A stretch of 45,818 nt of DNA from Planctomycetota bacterium (GTDB lineage Bacteria > Planctomycetota > UBA1135 > GCA-002686595): NCBI GenBank assembly GCA_021413885.1, contig JAIOPM010000008.1:1-45818 (forward strand). Reading direction: 5' to 3'. Shown here one piece after another: positions 33,493 through 41,513 of this stretch. The notes below the pieces were generated by a model. It had not been told where the DNA came from. It searched no databases and saw only the letters and a program-made list of their open reading frames with translations. The position numbers and the translations under genes are program-made. Position 1 is the first letter of the stretch, and each line of letters begins with the position of its first letter.

Positions 33493-33546
33493 GGAGCGCG
33501 TCGGTCGCGGGGAGCGATGCGGCGCGGGGTCGAGAGGGACGGAGCG

Positions 33547-34566
33547 ATGATCGAGGCAACCTTGAGTCGTTCGCGATTGTTGTCGGTCGCGACGGCATTT
33601 CCGGAACACGTCTACGATCGACTCGCGACGGCGCGGGTGCTCGGAGAGTTGTTCCCGAGCGAATCGCGCGCAAACCTCGAGGACTTGATCGAGCGTTCGG
33701 GCATCGAAGAACGTCGTTTGCTCGCGCCGCCCGAACGCTTGCGTGCGGAGTTCGACGCGTCGCGCCGCGGCTCGACGTCGGTCGAACGCGAGCTCGCGGA
33801 ACGCGCCGCGCGCACCGCGCTCGAACGCAGCGCTCTCGCCGCCGAAGTCGTCGACGTGTTGATCGTCGTCGCGGATTCGCGCAGCGCGCCGGCGGGGCTC
33901 GAGCTCGAACTCTGCGTCGCACTCGACCTGCGCCGCAACGTGAAGCGCGTGCCTCTCGACGCCGGCGGTGCTTGCGCCGGCAGCTCCGCGCTCGCGTTGG
34001 CCGCGTCGGTCGCCGATTCCGGCTGCACGGCGTTGGTCGTCGTCGTCGCGAGCGCGTCGCCCGTCGTTCCGCTCGGGGATGCCGACCTGAACACGCTGCG
34101 CGCCGCGACGCTCGGCAACGGCGCCGCCGCCGCGGTGATCGCGCCCTCGGACACCGGTTGGCGTTTCGCGGCCGTCGGTTCGTGGCTCGCGCCGCGCGCG
34201 CTCGAGTTCGTCGAAGGCCGCGCGTCGACGTTGGTCGCGCGGCATCTGCCCGGCGCGTTGGTGCGTTTCCTTTCGGAGAACGAACGCTCGCTCGCCGACG
34301 TCGGCGTCCACGTCGTGCACGGTCCGTCGCGCCCGAGCCTCGAACGCTACGCCGCGCTCTTCCGCGTCGGCGACGAGGCCCTGCGCTTCTCGCGGCGCGC
34401 GCTCGCGAAGTACGGCGACCTCGCGGCGGTGTCGGTGCTCGCGATGCTCGAGCTCGTGTGGTGCGACGCCGACGAGGTCGCGGGCGAGCGCGAAGTCCTC
34501 GCGGTCGCAACGGGACCGGGAGCGCGCTTCGAGTTCCTGCTGTTCGATCGCCGGCCGCCCTGCTGA
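33547..34566 (+). CDS. Type III PKS/KAS III-like protein with altered active site
   Basis: 339 residues from the ATG at 33547 (AGGGACGGAG upstream; an in-frame ATG at 33517 is also possible). The thiolase fold is complete: Cys143 in DAGGACAGSSAL is the acyl-accepting cysteine, His258 lies in VHVVHGPSRPSL, and RALAKYGDLAAVSVLAMLE ends in GPGARFEFLLF. In chalcone-synthase-like enzymes the His lies in HPGG and the next block is YGN-M; here the glycine-rich turn is HGPS and Asn is replaced by Asp291. The triad is therefore Cys-His-Asp, not Cys-His-Asn, and activity may be reduced or changed. It follows the GT39 gene by 54 bp. Alkylpyrone-type product possible; no tailoring gene adjoins. Confidence 0.75.
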   Translation: MIEATLSRSRLLSVATAFPEHVYDRLATARVLGELFPSESRANLEDLIERSGIEERRLLAPPERLRAEFDASRRGSTSVERELAERAARTALERSALAAEVVDVLIVVADSRSAPAGLELELCVALDLRRNVKRVPLDAGGACAGSSALALAASVADSGCTALVVVVASASPVVPLGDADLNTLRAATLGNGAAAAVIAPSDTGWRFAAVGSWLAPRALEFVEGRASTLVARHLPGALVRFLSENERSLADVGVHVVHGPSRPSLERYAALFRVGDEALRFSRRALAKYGDLAAVSVLAMLELVWCDADEVAGEREVLAVATGPGARFEFLLFDRRPPC

Positions 34567-34642
34567 AGTCGCGCGCGAGCGAGCGACTTCCCGCACGCGC
34601 GAGCGACTCCCATCGGCGCTGGAAGCCGACGAGATTCGCGGT

Positions 34643-34648
34643 CATGAT
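34643..34648 (+). promoter_or_regulatory. -10-like CATGAT six bases before the BamE-like ATG
   Basis: CATGAT and then six bases to the ATG at 34655. It repeats the spacing seen at 2670 and 6784 but is a weaker hexamer. Confidence 0.25.
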
Positions 34649-34654
34649 GCGCGC

Positions 34655-35029
34655 ATGTTCACTCGCCTCTCGATCGCGCTAGCTTTGAGCCTGGCGCCCG
34701 CGTGCCTGCTCGATCGCAGCACCACCAACGAACGTCCGGAACCCGCGGCGCTGCACGAGCTCACGCCCGGCACGACGACCGCCTCCGACGTCGTCCGTCT
34801 GCTCGGCGCGCCGAGCGAGGTCGTGCAGCTCGGCAAGCGCTCCGCGTATCGCTACGAACACTCGGTGACGAAGCGTACCGGGCTGTGGTTGATCGTGTTC
34901 GGCTCGCTGAACTCCGACACGCAATCCGACCGCGTGTGGGTCTTCTTCGACGAGAACGCCATTCTCACCCACGTCGCGTCGACGTTCGAGTCCGAGCGCG
35001 CCGAGTTCGGCATGGCATGGACCGACTGA
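34655..35029 (+). CDS. Small BamE/OmlA-like lipoprotein
   Basis: 124 residues. The signal peptide ends in a lipobox-like LAPAC (Cys17). The remaining domain contains LTPGTTTASDVVRLLGAPSE, the typical BamE/SmpA motif in which a short helix carries Gly and Pro, then two or three strands (YRYEHSV, LWLIVFGS, RVWVFFDENAILTHV). Such proteins usually help assemble or anchor outer-membrane complexes. The next gene, also a lipoprotein of the same fold, overlaps its end by 13 bp, so the two are probably co-translated. Confidence 0.72.
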   Translation: MFTRLSIALALSLAPACLLDRSTTNERPEPAALHELTPGTTTASDVVRLLGAPSEVVQLGKRSAYRYEHSVTKRTGLWLIVFGSLNSDTQSDRVWVFFDENAILTHVASTFESERAEFGMAWTD

Positions 35030-35472
35030 AGTCGCTCTTCGTCGCGGCGGCCGCCGCGGCGGCGACGGCGACGTTGCTCTCGAGCTGCATCGCGTTCGTC
35101 TTCGTGCACGATCGCGCCGGCGAGCCGCTCGCCGAAGAACGCACGGCCGAGCTCGAACCCGGCGTCACGTCGCTCGCGCACGCTCTCGAAGTCTGCGGCG
35201 CGCCGACCGACGTGTGGGAACTTCCGGGCGGCGCGTGCGCGGTCGCCTACGGTTGGCTCGATGACCGCAAGGACGGCGTCAACTTCCAAGTGCCGCTCGA
35301 CAGCGACTTCACGCCCAACCTCGAACTCGAGCAAGGCCGCGCGCGCCTGCACGGTGTCGTGCTGTTCTTCGACGCGAGCGGCGTGCTGGTCGACGTGCGC
35401 CGCGGTTTCCTGAAGGCGTTGCGCGGCGAGAGCGTGCGGCCGGCCGCGATCGACGACGATTCGGCGAGCTGA
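35017..35472 (+). CDS. Second small BamE-like lipoprotein
   Basis: 151 residues from the ATG at 35017, which overlaps the end of the previous gene in another frame. The signal peptide has an Ala-rich core (FVAAAAAAAATATLL) and a lipobox LSSC (Cys24). LEPGVTSLAHALEVCGAPTD aligns with the LTPG...LLGAP segment of the preceding protein, and ARLHGVVLFFDASGVLVDV matches its last strand pair. The two are diverged paralogues. Function unknown; envelope location expected. Confidence 0.68.
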   Translation: MDRLKSLFVAAAAAAATATLLSSCIAFVFVHDRAGEPLAEERTAELEPGVTSLAHALEVCGAPTDVWELPGGACAVAYGWLDDRKDGVNFQVPLDSDFTPNLELEQGRARLHGVVLFFDASGVLVDVRRGFLKALRGESVRPAAIDDDSAS

Positions 35473-35548
35473 GATCGGCCGCGCTCGAAGGTTGCGCTCG
35501 TCGGCCGCGCGGCGATGATGTCGCGCTCCTCCACCAGCGAGAACGCGC

Positions 35549-37732
35549 ATGCACACTTCCAATCGTTTCGGTCGCAACGCCCTGATCGTGCTCGTCCTCG
35601 GCGCCTGTGGGCTCGGGGCCGTCGGCTGTCGCTCGACCTCATACGTCCAAGCTCACCCGCGGGCCCCGGCGCACGAGCCGTTGACGCGCATCTACCCGTC
35701 CGCGCCGCGCGGCGACGTCGTCGACGAATACCACGGTGAGAAAGTCGCGGATCCGTATCGTTGGATGGAAGAGCTCGACACGCCGCAGACGCGTGCGTGG
35801 ATCGATGCGGAGAACGCGGAGACGCAGTCCTACCTGACGCTGATTCCGGCGCGCGAGCAACTCGCGAAGCGTCTCGGCGAACTCTGGAACTACGAGCGCA
35901 CCACCGCGCCGTCGAAGCGCGGCACGCGCTACTTCTTCGGCAAGAACGACGGACTCCAGAACCAGAACGTCGTCTTCGTCGCCGAAGCGCTCGACGCGAC
36001 GCCGCGCGTGTTGATCGATCCGAACACGCTCTCGAAAGACGGCACGGTCGCCGTCGGCGGCTCGTCGATCTCCTCCGACGGACGTTGGTACGCGTACGGC
36101 ATCGCCGACGCCGGCTCCGATTGGACGACGTGGCGCGTGCGCGACGTCGACACCGGCCGCGATCTGCCGGAGACGATTCGTTGGACCAAGTTCAACGCGC
36201 CGGCGTGGCGCAAGGACGGCTCGGGCTTCTACTACGCGCGCTACGCCGAGCCGAAGGCCGGCGAGGAGTTGAAGCAGAAGAACGAGGGCCAGCGCGTGTT
36301 CTTCCACCGCTTGCTGACCGAGCAGCGCGACGACGTGCTCGTCTACGAACGCCCCGACCAACCCGAGTGGGGTTTCGGTTGCACGGTCAGCGACGACGGC
36401 GCGTACGTGATCGTCAACGCGTCGCAGGGCACCGATCCGAAGAACCGCGTGTTCTACGCGCGGATCGAAGCCGACGCGCCGGCGAAGATCACGCCGCTCT
36501 TGGTCGACTTCGACGCGAGCTACGACTTCATCGGCAACGACGGCTCGCGCTTCTTCTTCGTCACCAACCACGGCGCGCCGCGGCAACGCGTGATCGCGAT
36601 CGACGTCGAGCATCCGGAGCCGACGGCGTGGCGCGAGCTCGTCCCGCAAGCCGACGACACGCTCCAGAGCGTCTCGACGATCGGCCGCCGCTTCGTCGCG
36701 AACTACCTGCACGACGCGCACTCGCGCGTCGCGGTGTTCGCGCTCGACGGCAAGCTCGAACGCGAAGTCGAGTTGCCCGGCCTCGGCACCGCGGGCGGCT
36801 TCGCGGGCTCGATCGACGACGGCGAGACGTTCTACTCGTTCGCGAGCTTCACGACGCCCGCGACGATCTACCGCTACGACGTCGCGGCCGGCAAGAGCGA
36901 GCTCTTCCACCGTCCGCCCACGAACTTCGACGCGTCGCAGTACGTCACCGAACAGGTTTTCTATCCGTCGAAGGACGGCACGCGCGTGCCGATGTTCCTG
37001 ACGTACAAGCGCGGCCTGAAGCGCGACGGTCGCAATCCGACGTTGCTCTACGGCTACGGCGGCTTCAACGCGGCGATGACGCCGTCGTTCCAACCGGCGC
37101 GCATCGCGTGGCTCGAGCTCGGCGGCGTCTACGCGCTCGCCAACTTGCGCGGCGGTTCCGAATACGGCGAAGCGTGGCACCTCGCGGGCACCAAGCTCCA
37201 GAAGCAGAACGTGTTCGACGACTTCATCGCCGCGGGCGAGTGGTTGATCCGCGAGAAGTGGACGTCGAGCGACAAGCTCGCGATCCAAGGCGGTTCGAAC
37301 GGCGGCTTGCTCGTCGGCGCGTGCATCACGCAACGACCGGAACTCTTCGGCGCCGCGCTGCCCGCCGTCGGCGTGATGGACATGCTGCGCTTCCGCGAGT
37401 TCACGATCGGCTGGGCGTGGGAGAGCGACTACGGCAGCGTGAAGAACGCCGACGAGTTCCGCGCGCTGCGCGCGTACTCGCCGGTGCACAACGCGAAGCC
37501 GGGGACGTGCTATCCGCCGACGCTCATCACCACCGCCGACCACGACGACCGCGTGTTCCCGGCGCACAGCTTCAAGTTCGCCGCCGCGCTGCAAGCCGCC
37601 CAGGCGTGCGCGAACCCGATCCTTATCCGCATCGACGTGCGCTCGGGCCACGGCGCGGGCAAGCCGACGTCGAAGCAGATCGAGCAGGCGGCGGACGAGC
37701 TCGCGTTCCTCGTGCGCGAACTCGGGATGTGA
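35549..37732 (+). CDS. Prolyl oligopeptidase (S9A) lipoprotein
   Basis: 727 residues. Lipobox LGAVGC (Cys27) ends the signal peptide, so the enzyme is anchored and faces the periplasm or outside. VVDEYHGEKVADPYRWMEEL marks the S9A N-terminus, followed by a beta-propeller (about 110-440). The alpha/beta-hydrolase domain has GGSNGGLL with Ser583, TADHDDRVFP with Asp666 and SGHGAGKP with His701, a complete triad. It cuts short peptides after proline. Normal length for the family. Good evidence; the natural substrates are not indicated by neighbours. Confidence 0.94.
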   Translation: MHTSNRFGRNALIVLVLGACGLGAVGCRSTSYVQAHPRAPAHEPLTRIYPSAPRGDVVDEYHGEKVADPYRWMEELDTPQTRAWIDAENAETQSYLTLIPAREQLAKRLGELWNYERTTAPSKRGTRYFFGKNDGLQNQNVVFVAEALDATPRVLIDPNTLSKDGTVAVGGSSISSDGRWYAYGIADAGSDWTTWRVRDVDTGRDLPETIRWTKFNAPAWRKDGSGFYYARYAEPKAGEELKQKNEGQRVFFHRLLTEQRDDVLVYERPDQPEWGFGCTVSDDGAYVIVNASQGTDPKNRVFYARIEADAPAKITPLLVDFDASYDFIGNDGSRFFFVTNHGAPRQRVIAIDVEHPEPTAWRELVPQADDTLQSVSTIGRRFVANYLHDAHSRVAVFALDGKLEREVELPGLGTAGGFAGSIDDGETFYSFASFTTPATIYRYDVAAGKSELFHRPPTNFDASQYVTEQVFYPSKDGTRVPMFLTYKRGLKRDGRNPTLLYGYGGFNAAMTPSFQPARIAWLELGGVYALANLRGGSEYGEAWHLAGTKLQKQNVFDDFIAAGEWLIREKWTSSDKLAIQGGSNGGLLVGACITQRPELFGAALPAVGVMDMLRFREFTIGWAWESDYGSVKNADEFRALRAYSPVHNAKPGTCYPPTLITTADHDDRVFPAHSFKFAAALQAAQACANPILIRIDVRSGHGAGKPTSKQIEQAADELAFLVRELGM

Positions 37733-37774
37733 GGGCGGTAGTCGAGGGGCGTGGTCCGCGGCAGAAAGCGAGCG

Positions 37775-39472
37775 ATGGCTCGCTCGCGTCTTTCGACTGG
37801 CCGACTCGCCGCGCTCCTCGTGGCGCTCGCGAGCTGCGTCGGTACGGCTCTGCGCGAAGCGACGCCTCCGTCGACCGGTCAGCACCTCATCGGCCGCGTC
37901 GTGACGACCGACGGCCGCCCGATCGAGGGCGCGACGCTCGAGGCTCGAACGTACGCGGGTCGTGGGCTCGCCGTGACGCTCGCCAAGGAGCTCGACGCCG
38001 ATGGCACGGTCGTCGCGCGCGCGACCAGTGACTCCGACGGCCGTTTCGCACTCTCGATCGCCGTCCGCGGAGCGGTCGACGTGCTCGTGTCGAAACGCGG
38101 GCTCGCGAACTCCGTGCTCGAAGCGCGCTTGCCAGGCGACGAGCTCGAGTGCGTACTCGCCGAACCGGCGACGCTGACCGGCGTCGTGCGCGAACGCACC
38201 CGCGGCACGCCGATCGCCGGCGCGAGCGTCGACCTCTTCCCGATCGTCGAATGGTTTCCGCGTTCGCGCGCGCACGCGACGATGACGGCGAGCGACGGCT
38301 CTTTCCGTTTCGCCGACCTTCCGCCGGGCGCCGTGCGCGCCCAAGTGCGCGCGCCGGGATTCTCCCATGCGGCCGCGGGTCGGTACGTCGAGCTTCACGC
38401 GAACGCGCGTTCGACTGTCGACTTCGAGCTGACGCGCTGTCCTTCGGCGCGCGTACGTGTGGTCGATCACACGAGTGGCAAATCGATCGTCGGCGCGACG
38501 ATCGGGGCCTTCACCGCTACCAGTCGCGCGATCACCGACGCCGACGGCTGGGCGACGGTCGTAGGCGACTGAGATTCCATCGTGCCGACACGCGTGACCG
38601 CGAGCGCGGCGGGTTACGGGAGCGTGCACCGCGCGGTGGATGCGCGGGGTTCGTCCGTCGTTCTCGAGCTCGATCGCGCCGTGCATTTGCGCGGCGAACT
38701 GATGACAAGCTCCGGTGAATCGCTCGCGTTCTCGCGCGTCGTCGCGATGACGTCGAGCTTTGTTGACGTCGTCGCGACGACCGATGCGAGCGGACGCTTC
38801 GAACTCCCGGAGATCAACCTGGAGAACGATGTCGCGGTCGTCGGAGCGAAGGGCGTTGCCACGACGGTCGAGCGAAAGTTTGCGCTCGCGCCGGGCGAGG
38901 AGCTCGACCTCGGCGATCTCGAGTGGCCGCAGAAGGGATCGATCCGCGGTCGCGTCGTGGACGCTCGCGGCGCACCGCGCATCGGGACGGTCGTCAGCGC
39001 GCATCGGGGCTCGGTCGTCGAGGATCCAATCGGCGCGACATACAACTTCACGCGCGAGAACGGAGAGTTCGAGTTGCGCGGTCTCGATGACGTCGACTAC
39101 GAGCTCATGCTCGAGAGCAGCTTCGACGCACAGTCCATCTTGCATCTCATCGCCGGCGTCGTCCGGCCGGGCGAAGGCTCAGAGGAGTTCGTCTACGACT
39201 TCCGCGGCGGCATTTCAGGCCGCGCTATCGCCGAGGACGGCACACCGCTCGCACGCGCGGACATCCGACTGATCAAGGGCACGCTCAGCGATGAGAGCGT
39301 CTACACCGACCTCGACGGTCGCTTCGAGATGCGCTTCCCCTATCGCGGCGAAGTCGAGTTGTGCGTCGTGCCCTACGACGTGGAGAATCGCAACTGGCGG
39401 TGGAGCGAGCGCTTCGACGCCGGCCGCTTCACGATCGGCGACGAACGCGAGCTCGTCCTGCGCCGGCGCTAA
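37775..39472 (+). pseudogene. Carboxypeptidase-regulatory-domain lipoprotein split by an in-frame TGA
   Basis: The open frame from the ATG at 37775 runs to a TGA at 38570-38572 and, in the same frame, continues from GAT-TCC-ATC-GTG to a TAA at 39470-39472; together 565 codons plus the internal stop. Lipobox LASC follows a short signal. Domains of the carboxypeptidase-regulatory type repeat: GRVVTTDGRPIEGATL, GVVRERTRGTPIAGASV, VRVVDHTSGKSIVGATI, then after the stop GRVVDARGAPRIGTVV and GRAIAEDGTPLARADI. The stop cuts one repeat between WATVVGD and VTASAAGYGS, so one protein was intended. Likely a nonsense mutation or sequencing error; I see no recoding signal. Its TAA overlaps the convergent hydrolase stop. 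Confidence 0.75.
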
Positions 39473-40293
39473 CGCCGCCAACGCTCGTAGAGTTCGCGGC
39501 GACGATCCTTCGCCACCGGGACGCGGCGTTTGAGGTCGCGCGCGACTTCGAGGTCGATGTCGGCGACCAGAAGGCCGTCTTCGCCGCGGCCTTCGGCGAG
39601 TGTCTCGCCGCTCGGTGCGACGATCAGCGAATTGCCGGGGAAGTCGAGCTCGAGTTCGCGCCTGCCGATCACGTCGCGGCCCGTGCGATTGCACGCGAGG
39701 ACGAAGCACTGGTTCGCCGCCGCGACGCCGTGCACCAACGCGCGGAACTGCGTCGCGCGTTGGGCGGGCCATTGCGCGGGGACGAGCAGGAGCTCGACCT
39801 GCTCGTCGAACGGCCGATGCCACACCTCGGGGAAACGCAGGTCGTAGCAGACGATGCCCGACACGCGCGCGCCGCAGAGGTCGATCGTCGGCGGCGGCGC
39901 GTCGCCGGCGGAGAAGGCTTCGGTCTCGGCGGTCGGCGAGAAGAGATGGAGCTTGTCGTACTCGAAGACGCGCTCGCCGCGGTCGTGGATCGTCAGGCGA
40001 TTGCACGGCGGCTCGCCTGGCACGCTGGGCGCGCCGCGCGCGAAAGCGGAGCCCGCGAGTACCAGGCCGAGCGTGCGAGAGAGCGTCGCGATCTCGACGA
40101 GCGCCTGCTCGGTGCGCTCGACTTCGCGCGCGAGATCGGCGTCGCCGTCGGGGAACGACGTCGGCCACATCTCGGGCAAGAGCACGAGCTCGACCGCGCC
40201 TTGCCGCGCGACCTCGAGCCCACGCCGCACGCGCGCGAGGTTGGCCTCGACGTCGCCGCGCCGCACGTCGAACTGCAAGGCCGCGATGCGCAT
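39469..40293 (-). CDS. Carbon-nitrogen hydrolase (nitrilase superfamily)
   Basis: 274 residues. The Glu-Lys-Cys triad is Glu41 (LLPEMW), Lys114 (YDKLHLF) and Cys149 (GIVCYDLRFPE). VACNRTG-like ACNRTGRDVIG and GNSLIVAPSGE complete the family pattern. Length and motifs fit omega-amidase/YafV-like or deaminated-glutathione amidases, which remove an amide from small metabolites; the exact substrate is uncertain. The stop codon TAG overlaps the TAA of the convergent gene, so there is no terminator space between them. The divergent membrane-protein gene begins 104 bp upstream. Confidence 0.9.
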   Translation of the reverse strand: MRIAALQFDVRRGDVEANLARVRRGLEVARQGAVELVLLPEMWPTSFPDGDADLAREVERTEQALVEIATLSRTLGLVLAGSAFARGAPSVPGEPPCNRLTIHDRGERVFEYDKLHLFSPTAETEAFSAGDAPPPTIDLCGARVSGIVCYDLRFPEVWHRPFDEQVELLLVPAQWPAQRATQFRALVHGVAAANQCFVLACNRTGRDVIGRRELELDFPGNSLIVAPSGETLAEGRGEDGLLVADIDLEVARDLKRRVPVAKDRRRELYERWRR

Positions 40294-40397
40294 GGGCTCG
40301 ATGGTAGTGTTCCCGCCCGCGATCGAGGCGTCGCGAAAGCGCTTCGGACGCGACGAAGGCCCGCTAAGCTCTTCGCCGTGGGAAGCGCCCGCACGCG

Positions 40398-41513
40398 ATG
40401 CTCGACACGTTGATCGTCCTGCTCGAGCGCGCGGTGGTCGGGCGCGTCGCGTTGGCGTTCCTGCCGCCGGGTGCGATCGGCGAGCATCGGCCGAGCGCGT
40501 GGGCGCGGACGTGGGCGGCGAGTCATCTGCTCGGCGGGCTCGTGATCGCGACGGCGCGCGGGTGGTGTGGGCTCGCGCACGTCGCGCTCGACGCGCGTTG
40601 GGGAGCGGTCGTCGTCGCGCTCGCGTGCGTTCTGCGCTGGTTCACGTTGCCGGGCGCGATGGTTCCGCGGCACGAGCCGGCGAGCGAGCGCGCAGGAGTC
40701 GCGACTTGGATCCTGCGCGCGGCGTCGCTTGGAGCGTTGATCGCGCTCGGGCTCGAGCCGTTCGAGTTCGCCGACGTCGCGGCCGCGTGCGTGTTCGTCG
40801 AGTTCGGCCTCGCGACCGCGCGACGGCGGCCGTGGTCGCGCGCGGCGCTCGTGCTCGCGTGGCTCTTGACCGTCGGTGCGACGACGGCGGCGAACACGTC
40901 GAGCGTGTTGGTCGTGGCGGCCGCCGCGGCGGCGTGGATCGCGTGGCGACGGCGCGCGGATCGAAGAGCGGTCGTGCTCGCGGCCGTAGCTCTCGCGGGC
41001 CTAGCGTTGCGCGAGCCGTGGTTCGCCGCGACCGCCGCCGTGTGCGTCGTGACGCACACGGCGGCGCCGAGTCGCAAGCGCGCGCTCGTCGCTTTGGCCG
41101 CGAGCTTCCTCGTGATCGCCGCGCCGCACGTTCACGGCTTCGAGCGCGCGAACGGAGCGTTGATCGCGGTCGCGCAGTCGGTGTTCGCGGCGGCGTTGCC
41201 GACGCTCGGAGCCAAGGCGTTCTGGATCGCGGTCGCGCTCGCGTTGGTCGCAGCGACGCTCGGCTTTACGGGCGGCTCGCGCGCCTCGGCGGTGACACGC
41301 GCAGTCGATCCGCCGGATCGCGAACTCGCCGCGCTCGCGTTGTGGCTCGTGCTCGCGCCGCTCGTCGTGATCGCCGCGGCGGCGTTGCTCGACGGTGCGT
41401 GGCCGGTCGCGCGCTCGCGAGCGTTCGTCGCCGCGCTCGGAGCGTGCGCCGCGTTGTTCGTCGGCCTCGTCGCGGCGCCGGACGAGCGCGTCGAACGCGG
41501 AGAGCGCGACTGA
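40398..41513 (+). CDS. Multi-pass membrane protein of unknown function
   Basis: 371 residues with about nine hydrophobic helices separated by short basic loops (for example LVAWLL-type stretch ALVLAWLLTVGATTAA and LAALALWLVLAPLVVIAAA). No catalytic motif is visible. Composition is very rich in Ala, Val and Leu and GC-rich codons. The stop overlaps the next ATG by one base (TGATG), so it is translated with the methyltransferase-kinase fusion. An accessory membrane role is possible; nothing more can be supported. Confidence 0.72.
   Translation: MLDTLIVLLERAVVGRVALAFLPPGAIGEHRPSAWARTWAASHLLGGLVIATARGWCGLAHVALDARWGAVVVALACVLRWFTLPGAMVPRHEPASERAGVATWILRAASLGALIALGLEPFEFADVAAACVFVEFGLATARRRPWSRAALVLAWLLTVGATTAANTSSVLVVAAAAAAWIAWRRRADRRAVVLAAVALAGLALREPWFAATAAVCVVTHTAAPSRKRALVALAASFLVIAAPHVHGFERANGALIAVAQSVFAAALPTLGAKAFWIAVALALVAATLGFTGGSRASAVTRAVDPPDRELAALALWLVLAPLVVIAAAALLDGAWPVARSRAFVAALGACAALFVGLVAAPDERVERGERD

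Noticed and set aside
38570..38572. Selenocysteine or other recoding of the TGA
   Set aside because: The family is not known to use selenocysteine, there is no obvious SECIS-like hairpin beside the codon, and a nonsense change is simpler.
35639..39145. 1168-codon open frame on the minus strand
   Set aside because: It is antisense to the prolyl oligopeptidase and regulatory-domain genes, has low-complexity Arg/Ala/Glu-rich translation and no family motif. High GC removes stop codons from the antisense frame.
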